Shown here: piece by piece, positions 49,206 through 62,194 of the stretch
Numbering within the stretch: position 1 is the stretch's first letter
How the letters are laid out: every line of letters starts with the position of its first letter
Source: Myripristis murdjan
Taxonomy: Eukaryota > Chordata > Actinopteri > Holocentriformes > Holocentridae
DNA length: 64,000 bases
Direction: 5' to 3'
Assembly: GCF_902150065.1 (NCBI RefSeq)
Contig: NC_043998.1
Span: forward strand, 4,472,001-4,536,000
Notes under the pieces: model-generated
Seen by the model: only the letters and a program-made list of their open reading frames with translations
Told to the model about the DNA's origin: nothing
Databases searched by the model: none
Translations under genes and position numbers: made by a program

Positions 49206-49276
<71 letters not shown>

Positions 49277-52200
49277 TGGTTACCATGAAGTCTGATTCAC
49301 AACAAGAGTGGAGTCATGAAAACATCATTAAACTTCACTGATGAAAGTATGAGTTTGCGTGCAGTATGTATTTGACAAATGTATGCTATGTCTGAACAAG
49401 CAGCTGACCATTTCAAAAGAACAGCTTATAACAGCTTATTGCAGTATATGCCACATTGAAGTGAACTGAGCACTGACTGCAAGTGGCAACAAGTTTAGAT
49501 GTATAAATAACATTGGGCACATTCACAATTCGCTTACCTGCTCACCAGGCTTGCCAGTCTCACCAGTAGCACCCTGGGGTCCGGGCAGTCCCTGCAAAAG
49601 TAATAAGAGGAAGAAAATGTTGGGTTAACAGATGGAATTGTGACACAACTAAGAAATAAATAAACCCAGTAAAAGATGGGGCTCATGCTGCTTAGATGCT
49701 CTCAAAACCTACCTGGAATCCAGGAGGACCAGCGGGTCCCTGCTCTCCCTTCTCACCAGCAGATCCCTACACAGGAGAGAGAAAAGAGAATGATAAGGAA
49801 ACTGCATATGACTTATCTCCCGTGATATGTTCAAAAACAAATGGCAATATCAGTATGGCCATGTAATGCTGCAATCATTCTGAAAAGCGACGTACAGCAG
49901 GGCCAGAAGGTCCAGGAGCACCAATGTCACCATCTTTGCCAGGGGCGCCCTAGGAAGACAAATCATTATACAGACACATCCCAGTTAGACACTGCTTTAT
50001 CCATTTTGTGAATATTCATTTTCTCTGTAAAATATCTCCTATAATAATAGATGTTAAGTGCTTTAGTTTTGAAAATATGCAAGTACTTACAACAGGGCCA
50101 GCAGGACCGCCAGGACCTCTCTCACCGGCCTTACCAGCGTCACCCTGGGGAAAAGAAAATATCACATTTGGTGAGGAGTGGATGTTGCCCTACTATTTCT
50201 ATTTTATTTTACCTTCATGGATAAAAAAAAAGTAATCACTGGGCTAGATGTTATTGATCCCCTGATGAGTTTGAGGATACCTATAATTCAGTGGATACAC
50301 CCTCTGCAAAGTCTATTTTGGCATTTGAAATTAATAAAACTGGGCAGAAGGACATTTAGGTATTTACTCACAGCGACTCCCTTGGGTCCGGGGAATCCCA
50401 TAACTCCAGGCTGTCCTCTGGCTCCAGCGGGGCCAGGAGGTCCGGGGCGGCCATCTTGTCCAGAGACACCCTAAACAACATTGGAGGACAGGAAAGAAGC
50501 TGAGAATGTATTCCCTTCTTGTGAGGAAACTTTATTATGTTTCCAATCTGTTGTTATTGCGAGAAAAATATCTTAAATATTTTGAAATATGGTGAAATAC
50601 AAAACTGGACAGCACTATTACAAACTATCAGTGAGTCAGTACTTACAGAGGGGCCAGCTTTGCCATCGGGACCAGGGCTTCCAGGGCTACCAGTCACACC
50701 CTAAAGAGGGAACATAGCCCAAAAATTAAATTAAATTCAGTGTGTAAACAGAGCAACAACACTTGAATGGCACAGCAAGTTGTTTTAACGGTGCTGACTG
50801 TATGCTCTATTACGCTGCAATGAGTCAATGTTACAGCGTTAGACTAAGTTTCTATGATGTTGCATCAGCATTAAAATGTTACACCTAAGAGAGATCTTTT
50901 GCAAAACTCACCTTAAGTCCAGGTGCACCAGGCTCGCCAGGGCGTCCAGCCTCACCAGTGGCTCCCTGAGCTCCCATTGGGCCGGGGGCACCACGCTCAC
51001 CAGGGCCTCCCTGTCAAACAAATGGGGGAAAGTCAGGTGAGATTGTTTGTGTCTATAATACTGTGCTGTCACAAGTGAGATTATGCGCTAAATGGCTTTT
51101 GGTGAATTGGATGGTTCATTACAATTCTGCTATGATTTCCTAAAAAAAAATAATTTAAACTTGAAAATCAAAAGTCAAGTGTGATTGCTGATGGCTGTAC
51201 AAGTCATTCTGATGTTAATGAACATCTGATTTCGGATTATGAGTAGAATTAAGTCCAATAGGTTTGAATCCACGTAGGATTTACTGGCCTGGAATAAAGT
51301 TTGTTAAATTTAGTCCTGACATGGTAGATGACTCCACCGGTTGAGTCGCAAACTCACCTTACCACCAGCAGCTCCATCAGCACCAGGGAAACCACGAGCA
51401 CCAGGGCCACCCTAATGGGGCAAACACAACAACAATGTCACTAATTGGGGTGGAAAGCACCCACCTCACACCTTCAGGGTGAATCCCCCTGGGAATTCAA
51501 TATAAAACAGAGATTACAAGAGTTCAATTAAATGGGTGAAGTGTCACATTTTAGAAATTTGAACTACTTTCCTAACATCAGTGATGCTGAGGAAGAACCA
51601 ACTCTTTCACGGGTCACATTATTATGTGTGTGGATGCTGTACAAGCAAAGTAAAAAGTAAATATCATAACCCATCCCATTATTATTTAAAATTGTCGTTC
51701 CATGATTGCTTTCTGTGCATTATGGGATAGGCTCCAGCACCACATGACCCTGGTATGCAAAAAGTGGGTATGGATGGATCATACATGTTTTAGTTGTTTT
51801 CTATGCATCTGTTTTGGTCTCCATTTTGCTCAGTGCCTGAGACAGCTGTCCTGCTTGACTCACCCACCCTCTCTCAAAAGAAACTATGTGACTAATTCTG
51901 ATGTAGGTGATGAGTAAGAGGAAATAACATACACGCTCTCCAGGGGGTCCACGAGGTCCAGCACCGCCAGGCTCTCCGCGAGCGCCTCTCTTTCCCTCCT
52001 CCCCAGAGGGTCCAGGAAGTCCCTGAACTCCAGCGGGGCCCTAGAGAAAAAAGGAGGCGTGAAGAGTCAGTTAGAACAGCAGCAAAAAGACCTTACATGT
52101 TACAAAATATCATAAAACAGGGTCAATGTATTTGGACAACACAGGATCAATACATTTGATAACTTACAGGCTCTCCCTTGGCACCAGGCTCTCCCTTAGA

Positions 52201-55200
52201 ACCGGGGGTACCGACGTCACCCTGTTAGCAGAAAGACGCACACAAACAAATTCACTTTGGTCAATCCCTGGTCTTTAGCTCAGAAGAACAATATGATTAA
52301 TATTAAGGCTCATGAAGTTCACACAAATGACATTTTCACTGACTGTCTACTCACATTGTTACCCTTGGGTCCAGGGGCGCCAACAGCTCCCTGAGCTCCA
52401 GCAGGACCACGAGCTCCAGGGAAACCAGGAGCACCAGCAATACCAGCAGCACCCTGAGGAACGCAGAAGTGGATGTCACATCACTTCATGCACAAGGTTT
52501 GTAGCTGCAAGTGTAATAAATGGATCGAAATACATGATACTTACAGGAGATCCCTTGGCACCAGGTGCGCCATCAGATCCAGGGTTACCCTGTTGTGAAA
52601 GGAAGAATACAGAAACATTTCAGCGTCTGGATTCAGACATTACAGAGTAAAACAGCTAAAAATCATAACCATGAACTGTAAATACAAAGGAACTTTTATC
52701 TTATTGCATTTAGGATGCTTATTGTTTCCTTGCCGGAACAAGCGCAGTTTAGGAGAGATGTGACACTGTGTAAAAAAAAAAGACGAATGAGAGCAACTAA
52801 AAACAAAACCAGTGTATACTCACAGCAGGACCAGTGGGTCCAGCAGGTCCAGGGTTACCAGGCTCACCACGGGCTCCCTGTGGTCCCTCAGATCCACGGG
52901 CTCCCTGAACACCAGTCTCTCCCTGTGATGGGAAGCAAACAGCTGCTCTTAGTCTCAATCATGGAAAACTGCAAGTCAATATCATGTTTTATATGTGTGC
53001 ACATGTTAGTTAATCAAAAAATGAACAAACAATATATATATAAAATAAAAACGTAGTCCATCTAGGCATGCAAAATGAGACTGAGATTGTTTACATCTGA
53101 TATAATTTGATATATAACAGATTATCTGATATAACAGTAAACGGTTGTAGAGAATATCTCTCAGTGCACATGGGTAAGTTCACATTAATTTGAGAAAATG
53201 AGGGACTGAATATCTTCTACCACAATTTTTAAAAGCATAAAACCTTGTACTGGTATAATGAGGAAGTGGAAATCAGAGGGTCACTCCTTTCAGCCCTCCT
53301 TTCAAATTCAGTCCTCTGTCTTTGCAAAAGGCAGAGTGGACTACAAAAGGAGGTAAATTGTTTCCTCCTGTAGGCTTATTAAAACATGTGAGAAGTATTT
53401 ATAATTATAATAGGTGAGTGTTACAGGATATTGCAATAGCGCCATGGCTGACAGTTACAAGTGCTTCACTACCACGGGGGAGGGGGGCGGCAGAGGCAGG
53501 GCATCATCAGAGGTGTACCAATGCCATCTGGTGGCTACTTGCTGGGGCAAGAAGCACCTTTTCAGTTTTGCAATATGCTGGCTAGTAGTGGAGAGTAGAG
53601 TGGAGTGGAGAAGTGGCCGTTCATTCATTTCATCCAAGTGGAATTTGTGGTGTTACTGCTGATCCTGAGTATGCTGTTGAAATCCCATAATCCAGGGAAG
53701 GTGGCACTGACCCGAAATGGTACACAGTGCAACTGTCTTCAGTCTTCAAACTAATGCCAAAGATTGGGGTGATGGTCGGGCAATTGATCAAGTGCAGCAA
53801 TCAAGAGAAACATGAAAAACCTCAGAGTGAGCCTGATGCTCTCTGGAGGGTCAGATGGATAACACAGGGGGTTTGGCACTAGAACAAAAAACTGTGATCC
53901 TTTGTAAGGTCTCTCAAGCTATCAAGGTGACGCTTTGTTGAACTATTAGATAGCAACCGCAGTTTGAAAGGGTTGTTAAGGTACAGAATAAAACAAACAC
54001 AACAACTAGTCAAGATGGGCATTCAGAGTAAAGCAAAGAGGTACAGTTGAGGTTTATGTAAAGATGCATCAACACCTATCAAGCAATTTGGACAGCCTAA
54101 TTGCTTGGTAGGTGGATCAGCTATGATCACCTTGGATGGATGTGGAAATGGCTTGTGTATTGGGAGACTTACCTTAGCTCCAGCACCACCAGGGAATCCA
54201 GGGGGACCAGCAGGTCCAGTGGGTCCCTGGGAGATAAAGATACAAGTTGTTAACAAAAGTTTGGGCTGAGATTGATGATATGGCACAGAGAAATCCAGAT
54301 ATTTGACTGCATGACAACAGTGAACCTTTCCATTCATAGAGTGTGTTTCATACCGAAAGTATCACAGAGTTAGCTATAGCATTTAAGGTTGTTGTCACTG
54401 AAAAATTTTACGTAGCTGGTGTAAACATGCAGCTGAATAAAAAATAATACTTACAGGGGGTCCAGCAGCACCAGTGTTGCCATCGTTACCGCGAGCACCC
54501 TGCAGAGGATAAAGATATTGGATCAAATTAATGTTTTCAAAATGAATACAGTATGAAGTAGGACATCAGAATATATTATTAGCAGCTTAAAAAAATATCA
54601 AGTGATTGAGCAGTTTAACCAATCTAAGGTGTTATGGTTTACTAAACAGGTTTATATAGGAAAAAGTTCAATTTTAGTGCTTACAGCAGGGCCAGAAGGT
54701 CCGGGGCGGCCTCTCTCACCAGGAAGACCACGAGGACCCTGGGGGAGAGTTAAAAAGAGAAGGATATTATCTTGATGAAGTGCTTACATTTGAGATATAA
54801 GTCAATTAACATGTTAGTTTTAGCACAAATGGGTAGTTCACCGTTAGAGTGATGTTTATGTCAAATTTGATGATAAAAAAAGAAAAAAAAAAAAAACTCA
54901 CCATGATACCAGAGGCACCATTCTCACCAGGGACACCAGCATCTCCCTGTAGACAAAAACATGAGAAAAAAATAGCTAAAAAAGACTTAAGAATGACTGT
55001 AGCCGACTGATACAATACAAAATATTCTCAGCGATGACTAAGTCCCATTTTACTGCCTGGAACTGCTGATGTCGAGATCCCTGCATCGGCAACAAGCGTA
55101 TATACAAGAGTGTTGCTGTTTTACCTTGAGGCCAGCTGCTCCAGTGTCTCCCTTAGCTCCATCCAGACCGCTGAAACCCTAAGGGCAAAATCAATTGCAA

Positions 55201-56247
55201 GGTCAGATGACACAGCAACAACGCATCATTTGAAAATGGTTATGTTGGCGCCGAAATCTCCTCCGCACTCACTCTGTGTCCCTTGATGCCGGGCAGTCCA
55301 GGGGTTCCGGGGAATCCACGAGCTCCCTGCAGGAGAGGAGGACAAACAAGAGATATTTCATTAACTTTTGTTCAGAAATAATATCTTAATGCTTCTTGTA
55401 ATACACTACCCAATAGTAAACTGAGTTATGGGGGAGTTCCCTGCAGTATACAGGAAACAGAATCAGGACTGTGTGTGTGTGTGTGTGTGTGAGTGACCGA
55501 GGTCAGGTCACAATCAGGCCCATATTAACATCCATTTTTGGCTGACCTTTTGTTGACCTTCATCCTCTATGGAGCATCACTCACCTGAGGGCCAGCGGGT
55601 CCACGCTCTCCGGGGCGACCAGCCTTGCCGGGCTCACCCTATAAGAGACACACAGAAAGATGAGCACAAACACATCAGTGTGTGGACGCATAGCCACTGT
55701 CACAAACTCTGCCCGACAGGCACCTTACAAATAATAAGAAATCACATTGTAGCATATATTTTTTTTGGGATTTTTTTTTTTGCCTCTTTACATCTTCTAC
55801 ACTGCAGAAGATGAGTTTAGGCTGAACAAAATACACTGAAATAGCTGCAATGGCCAGATAACATACAGGCCATATACATTCCTCTGTGCATACACTCTGC
55901 TGTGTGTGAAGTGCTGGGAAGTGTGACTCGATTTTTGGCTGTGTGCTTATATAAAGTATGAATACAGACGTACTGAAACTGTGTATTGAGTTGAGCTATT
56001 CATTTTGTACTGGATAACTCTCAGCAGATTCAAAGGATGGCATCAAAAAGAGGAACATGCAGTGGGGAAAAAAATCAGCCGATCACTTACATCATCTCCG
56101 TTCTTTCCAGGGGGGCCAGCAGGACCGCGAGGACCCATGGCACCCTATTGAGAGCAATAAATGACTGGATTAGTAAAAAAATCAGTGTTAATATTCTGAG
56201 TGCATGCGTGTGAATATGTACTGCTGTGCGCCTGGGTGTGTCTTTGT

Positions 56248-56306
<59 letters not shown>

Positions 56307-59300
56307 TGTGTGATCACTGACAACAGATGATGTGTGCAGATGTGTGTCAGTGGGTCAGTGACTACTACAGGAAGTGAAACAGGAGGGACAGGAAGTACAG
56401 TGTCACAGCTGCTACCAATAAGGAAGTACAACTAAATAAATCAAATTGCATCTTATTAATGAAAATTAATGAAAGTCTCTGGGTGCCTTAATAAATTTTA
56501 ACACCATTCAGACTGGATGACTATTTTGCATCTTTGGTAAGGTCAAAACAGCTGACCTTTTCACACAAACCTCGCGTCCTTATCATAATCAAATCATGCA
56601 AAATGTGCATTTAGTAGAAAACTTTGTATACTCACAGAAGCTCCAGGCTCACCAGGCTCTCCTGGGGGGCCAGTGAAACCCTGAGGACCCTGAAGGACGA
56701 TGAGAGAAAGAGAGAAAATCAGTGCAACATCATCTTTAATGTGCATGTATGTATGTGATTTCATCTATTGGATACAAGAAAAAAATGCCCCTGTGAAGAC
56801 ATTTCAGCCAAAACCTCTGATTTGAAACATCATGCACAGCGTATTAGGTATTCTACATCAACTCTTAACAACAAATAAGCTGTGAAAACTCTAAATGAGC
56901 AGATGAGCTGTCATGTTACTGATAAAGGAATACTTACGGAGGATCCAGGGGGGCCAGGAGGACCACGGGGACCCATAGGACCCTGTTGACCAAGATCAGA
57001 AACAAGGTATTAGATTATCCTCATTTATGTGTGAGATGAGACACACTTAATATCACCAAGTGCTATCAGGAGCTACACAAAACTGGAGTGCAGGCATTAG
57101 CTTGGATAGTGGTGTGTTAAAAGGGCAGTTATCGCCTGACAAACACTTGATGACTTACTACTGAATTATCTTAATTTCTGCTGTCTCACTTTGCAAAGAC
57201 ATCGAAGTATATTGCAGTGTTTTGGATGGATATACACATCCATACCACACTAATTGTCTATCCACATCGGGACAAATGCTGCATCTACAATACAGTGTTA
57301 TTTTTGCATTTGTGGTGATAAACGTTGTGTGTTCTCAGTTTATTAAATCCCTGAGGGTCAAAATAGAGCAAAGCATTCATACCATTGGTCCGGGGACGGC
57401 TGGGCCGCTTGATTTGGATGGGTCAACATAGCTCATTTGAGGAGAGAAGTTCTGTAAAGGAAGGAGAAATCAATTAGTCAATGACCTTTGCTTTCAGCTG
57501 AAACTTTGTTTTACAGTGTTTTGTAGATCAATAACAGACCAGGCAGTAGAGAAAGATAATTAAGACAACATGAAGTGACTTTTCCTGGGGTGATGTCGCA
57601 AATAAACATCACATGGGACACCTAAGACGCCCCTTTACTGACTGTAACTTGGCACATTTAGAAAGTCAGCGCATTTAGTGGGGACATTTTCACAGTGTTG
57701 CCTGAATGGTCTACAGCTTTTTTTAATTAAACTTACAGAAGGAAGGATCATATCAAGTGGCTCAGATGTAGCACAGATTTACTAGAGGACTTTAACGTCT
57801 TAAAAGGGTGTAAATGCTCAGTTTGCCTCTCATTTAAGGGCACTAATTCAAGGAACAGAGACAGCGATGCTTGATCAACACTTAACACTTAACAATATTC
57901 TGAGAGTTTTAATGAATGAAAAACAGGCTTGTGAGTCAGTGCAGTTCTATTTCCTCAGGTCTAAACCTGAGGGCAAAGGGAGCTGTCCGCAGTCCCAGTG
58001 CTGAAACAAACACAGAGGGGACTCTCTTGTTGTTCCCCTCTAGCTCAAAGCTTTGCCTGCCCATCTTTTCCCTAAACTGTCTGTTATGTCAAATTATCTG
58101 GTAGAAATAAGGGTTTACTTTCATGCATGTGGATTAACCCAAACCCAGCCTAAAATGGGTCAAACACCAGTCAAAATCCCTGACTGTGACAGCAGTGCTT
58201 TACTTCCTGGATGTTTTGACATGGAGGTACTTACTCCACCAAGGCCAGGGGGTCCAGGAGGGCCAGGGGGTCCAGGGAGACCAGGCTGGCCGGGGATTCC
58301 ATCATTGCCAGGAGGACCGGGAAGGCCCTGCAGAAAATAACAGACAGACACGGTCATTGTTTTATTATTCATTATACTGTTAATCTATTTGTTTTAAAGG
58401 CTAATCTGTCCTACAGGAAACATTATGGCTCATAGTACAACTAATAGTGCCATGTTAGTTGTAATAATGATCAATATTGACAAACTGGATAGACAAATGA
58501 GCCAGTAGTGACAGTGACTATATGGTATATTTTGTGATGTTATTTATTTATATAGCCCCTTTCCTTTACTCTGGTATTTTAAAGAATTTTACATCATGTT
58601 CTCGTGTTGATTTGTCCTTATAGTTGACCAAAAAAAGGCTTATTTTGAATAATAAAAGATTTCAAAAAGCATTAAATAAGTTCATTTTCAATTTGAGCTT
58701 GCATACTACTTGTTAGTTACATATTGTGGCTTACATTAATTCTTCATTTATCAGCCAGCAGATATTTGTTATGTGACCTTTGAACTTTTAATGACCTGAT
58801 GACCTTTTGACATACACCAAAGGTCATTGGATCAGTTATGTTGTAGATTTTATCAAGATTGAAATTAGTTTTTTTAGTGTAGCTGTGTACATTTTCATAT
58901 ATTTAGTCAGGAAACAAAAACTCTGCTGCACTTAAAAAGATTGGGCAATTTCCATGATCAAGAACATGTGCACATTTTTACTGAAATCTTACATCTAAAT
59001 CAACAGCATGAGCCACTATGAGCATTGGTGAAAACTACACAATCAACCACAAAACAGAGAAACATTGTGCTGTGAATGTTTGGACTCAATACAAACAACT
59101 TGACTCAAGTGTGAAATAATCCTGTTTAGCCATATATAACAGGCTTTCTTGTCCACAGTCATTTTGTACCTCCATCTTATTGTGTAAACTCGATAGAAAG
59201 TATGATATTCCTTGACACGTGAGTGAAGCTGAAGTCAACTGGAACCTACCCTGTCACCCTTGTCACCAACATCTCCAGGGCCCTATAAACAGGCAGAAAA

Positions 59301-62175
59301 AGAAAGTTAGGGTTTCCTGCAGTGACTCCTTCATATTCTAAAAAAACCCACTTATGTTATGCAAAGTGTGTCACCCAGGATATGGGCTCAAGATACACAT
59401 GCAGATGTCATTACAAATTAAACCAAATGGTGTCTCTAAAAAGGGATTCTTTTGAAACACACACCCACACAACTAATCAACATATGAATTAAAATAAATA
59501 CTCATACACTCACACACAAATATCCATTCACATTAAAGTTAAAAAGTAAAATACCTCTGGCATCTGGGGTCCTACAGAATGAGTGGAGAAAAAGAAAATG
59601 TCAGCACCCTTTGACCTATTTTCATGAAAAACAAATCATAACATCTGACATTTACATAACAGTGTAAATCTAGCAGGTGACAGGGTAGGCCTGTATGTTT
59701 TTGCCAGGTCCGGCGTCACACATCACAGCTACAGATCCTTAACAGGGCCAAGTTGGAGGTCAGGACAACTTAAAACATGTAATATTTCACTTGGATTGTT
59801 GAAAAGCATGAGTATTTTGATGTGAATCTATAATAATATCTGCTTTGGGAGAAATGTAACATTTTGCATAAACCCTGTTGCACCCTGCGGTGTAATCCTA
59901 CAGGTAGGCGCATTGGGAGATTACATATTCAATGCGGAACTTCGCCAAAAAGTAGTTGTAATCCGTCTTTAAATGGATAAAAATACAAAGGAAGAACTGA
60001 ACAGAGAGTAAATCCAAAGGGATGCTTTTCTGAAATAAAATCCTTAAGCAGGCCGCAGGCTTAGGGCCTTCAGTCCATATCTGGTCAGCAAGCCCCATAG
60101 TCAAAAATGAGGTGCCTCAAATGAACTGGGAGGCACTAGGTGGCGCCAAAATACTAATTGAACCACAAAGAAAAGGTGAGGAGGATCAAGGTAGAGTACC
60201 ATCGATGTCAGGGCAGATAGGGCAGCACTCTCCATCGGGGATGATGGGATCAGCGCACTGGGAGGTGTCCTCGCAAACTACTTCGTCGCACATGATGGTT
60301 CCGCTGTCGCACACGCAGATCTGGCAGGGCTCTGGTTTCCATACATCCCTGTCGTTGTACAACTGTCCGTCCAATGTGCAGCTGCCAAATGTGCCTGGGA
60401 AGAGAAAGTCAAGGTGAGCTTGATGACATTAGATAAAAGTCCCATCTGGGAGCTGACATCTAGGATATTTGTCTCAAAAATGGTTCAACCAATAAAGAGT
60501 GTATCTTAGTGGATCCTTTAAGTGACTCAGGCCGTCAGTGTGGCCTGTAGGTAGGGTCTTGTTTACCCTGGGCTATGTATGCACAGGTGTGTATCACTAA
60601 GTGGGCCTAGGCATTTACCAGGGCCTTAAAGGAAATTAAAGGAATTAAAGGAAAAATACCACACAACACCCATCTTATCACTAGCTCTTTCACTTTTGCT
60701 CTCACAACTGTTAGACCCTGAGCCAACCAACTTGTCCAGTCAGTAGCACAAAGCCTTTAGGACGTTTAGTCAAAAATAACCAGGTTGAGCATCTCAGCAA
60801 GTCATTACTTCAATTGGATATACCAACATAAACAGTAAACAGGCTATGCCAGTGTGCCAAAGTCTTAGGAAGGCTTGAATGTTTGATGGCAAGAACAACT
60901 CATGAAAAGGAATCGACCTTTTGAAGCTCCACTGTGCCAACAGGCTATAATAAAACAGCGATGAGCTCTTCATTATCTGGGCCTGCAGTGTATTAGATCA
61001 GACACTTCCCTGCCAGATAGGAGGCATCACCAACCACAATCCCAAATTTCTGCACAGCTTTGATGAAGAATTTTTTTTTTCCGGAAAATTACTGGTGAAG
61101 AGCGTTAGATAGAGGGGTTTCATCACAGTTTAGGCTTTTTTGTGGGTTGGGCCTTAGAGCAGTGGGAGGATTTGGAGCATTTGGAGTCAGCATGTGCAGC
61201 TCCGGTACTTGCCACGGAGAGGCGCCATTAACGTAGAAAAGGCTCCTCCACACACCCTTCTCTGTACGGTGATTAATTGACGTCTAGACAATTTCAGGCG
61301 ACGTAATAGTTCAGCAATTTTCCATTGTCCTCATAACTTATTCCAATAATCTATTCCAAGTCTACACAAACTGGAAATAAATTTTGATTTATTAAGTGTA
61401 ACTTGTTCATGTAGGGGTTTTTTTTGTTTTGTTTTGTTTTGTTTGTTTGAAAAGTTTGCGTGGAAAATACTAAAATTATCTTTTTTTTTTTTTGCTTCCC
61501 CATGTACCTTGTCTGTTCACGTCTGATGCGTTTATGGAGTTACTGCTGGAACATCTAAATGCTAGTCTTAAGCCTTTGACATATCCCTGACTCATGATTA
61601 ACCTTTTTCCAAAGTTAGTGATAAAAAAATGCTTTGCAAACTAAAATCCATCTAATTAAGCTGTCATCAAAGCAACTGACAGTTTGCAATAGTACGTATA
61701 TGCTTGTATTCTGCCTCAACTCCAAATGAACTCAATGTCCTGTCATTGCGCATCAAAGATTGTGCAGCTGCTAGAACTTCCCTGGCTCTGGGAAACACAT
61801 TTGCGCTCCTTTGGAGGACGCACTGAACATGTATTTGCACGCCAGTGAGACAAACCGCATTAATCCCGTTCTATAAAGCTCTATCCACTTCCAGATCTCC
61901 AAAATCACCAAAACGCACCACTGTGTAACATTTTTTCACCATCATTGCCCAGTACTTGGAGTCAGGTCTCCCGCAGAGCAGGATCACTTCCAAACACAAC
62001 AGAAAACAGCTCAGCATCCTTGCGGGCTCTCCAGATGTTGAAGGTGCCTCTGTCCCAAAACAACTCTAATCAATGTTTGAAAGTGATACTTACTATCATC
62101 CTCGCCTTGACCTCTCGCCAAAAGCACCGTTGCGCTGAGCAACAGCGCTAACCGAATATCCACAAAGCTGAACAT
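41533..62175 (-). CDS. col1a1b: Fibrillar collagen alpha-1(I)-type chain
   Basis: The complete gene has 51 coding exons and about 1446 aa, with all junctions in phase. Exon sizes in transcript order begin 82, 195, 17, 33, 93, 69, 45, followed by 54/45/99/108/162-nt Gly-X-Y exons, and end 283, 191, 243, 147. From exon 7 this is the human COL1A1 pattern. It includes the single 108-nt exon (47769-47662) that replaces the separate 54-nt exons 33 and 34 of other fibrillar collagens. Domains: signal peptide ([14 protein letters not shown]), a VWC domain with 10 Cys, a minor helix, N-telopeptide, a main helix of about 1014 residues, C-telopeptide and the C-propeptide (COLFI). It trimerises in the ER and forms fibrils outside the cell. 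Teleosts have two such genes. The b-type symbol is inferred from gene neighbourhood and the missing C-propeptide Cys; the alternative is col1a1a. Confidence 0.93.
43006..56982 (-). CDS. col1a1b: Collagen exons 7-47: main triple helix
   Basis: Forty-one exons of 45, 54, 99, 108 or 162 nt, nearly all starting with a full Gly codon and read as uninterrupted Gly-X-Y. Recognised sites include the first helical cross-link Lys in [10 protein letters not shown] (exon 11, 55326-55273, into exon 12), the matching C-terminal Lys in [10 protein letters not shown] (exon 45, 43834-43727), and the collagenase site [10 protein letters not shown] in exon 40 (45581-45474). The largest exon is 162 nt (45971-45810). 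Most introns are 100-400 bp. The longest within the helix is 52923-54172 (1.25 kb), where I saw no coding or repeat signature. Confidence 0.95.
48634..48661. repeat. (CA)n microsatellite at the exon 32 acceptor of the collagen gene
   Basis: In the transcript a (GT)n run of about 13 units ends directly at TGCAG, the acceptor of the 108-nt exon 48631-48524. Confidence 0.9.
49206..49271. repeat. (GA)n microsatellite at the exon 30 acceptor of the collagen gene
   Basis: About 32 GA units on the plus strand, that is (CT)n in the transcript. They end six bases before the AG acceptor of the 45-nt exon at 49199-49155, so the repeat is the polypyrimidine tract. Confidence 0.92.
56249..56311. repeat. 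(TG)n microsatellite in a collagen intron
   Basis: About 30 TG units with one TA interruption. They lie in the intron between the 54-nt exons at 56689-56636 and 56144-56091. Confidence 0.92.
57383..58327 (-). CDS. col1a1b: Collagen exons 5 and 6: minor helix, N-telopeptide
   Basis: Exon 5 (58327-58235) holds [19 protein letters not shown] and four more triplets. Exon 6 (57451-57383) reads [15 protein letters not shown] then GPAVPGPM. The procollagen N-proteinase (ADAMTS2-type) site is expected at FSP|QM. The telopeptide keeps one Lys (PSK) for lysyl-oxidase cross-linking. Confidence 0.92.
59250..59571 (-). CDS. col1a1b: Collagen exons 3 and 4: two very small exons
   Basis: Exon 3 is 17 nt (59571-59555), encoding G/PQMPE. 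Exon 4 is 33 nt (59282-59250), encoding [11 protein letters not shown], which starts the minor triple helix. Both keep phase with their neighbours. The human counterparts are 35 and 36 nt, so the hinge after the VWC domain is shortened here. Confidence 0.88.
60200..60394 (-). CDS. col1a1b: Collagen exon 2: VWC domain of the N-propeptide
   Basis: 195 nt encoding a von Willebrand factor C module: [20 protein letters not shown] then [12 protein letters not shown], ending [11 protein letters not shown]. Ten Cys with the expected spacing are visible. In chordin-like and collagen propeptides this module binds BMP/TGF-beta ligands. Confidence 0.95.
62094..62175 (-). CDS. col1a1b: Collagen exon 1: signal peptide
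   Basis: Encodes [20 protein letters not shown] followed by RGQGEDD, a typical secretory signal almost the same as other type I collagen alpha-1 chains. The donor is GTAAGT after a one-base overhang. Intron 1 (60395-62093, 1.7 kb) is the longest in the gene; in mammals this intron holds enhancer elements. Confidence 0.95.
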
Positions 62176-62194
62176 GTCTAAATATTAGACATGT
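62172..62194 (-). promoter_or_regulatory. 5' stem-loop of type I collagen mRNA with mini-uORF
   Basis: Perfect inverted repeat: ACATGTCTAA at 62172-62181 and TTAGACATGT at 62185-62194, around a 3-base loop. The main start codon (62175-62173) is inside the 3' arm. The other arm contains ATG TCT AAT ATT TAG (62192-62178), a four-codon upstream frame. The same stem, with a four-codon uORF, is present in mammalian COL1A1, where the LARP6 protein binds it to control collagen synthesis. Confidence 0.9.

Noticed and set aside
53000-54170. Unusually long helix-region intron as a possible host of a nested gene or element
   Set aside because: Read on both strands, I found no domain motif, terminal repeats, target-site duplication or RNA-gene boxes. 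It is only AT-rich intron with a short GGA-rich patch near 53470-53610.
43006-56982. Regularly spaced GC-rich repeats resembling an array, and plus-strand open frames with repeated Gln/His or Ser/Arg
   Set aside because: The 9-base periodicity is the Gly-X-Y code of collagen exons read on the opposite strand. There are no identical repeats with unique spacers, so it is not CRISPR and not a plus-strand gene.
61405-61450. (TTTTG)n run in collagen intron 1 as a possible SINE tail
   Set aside because: No A/B box promoter or SINE body was seen beside it. It is best treated as a simple repeat.
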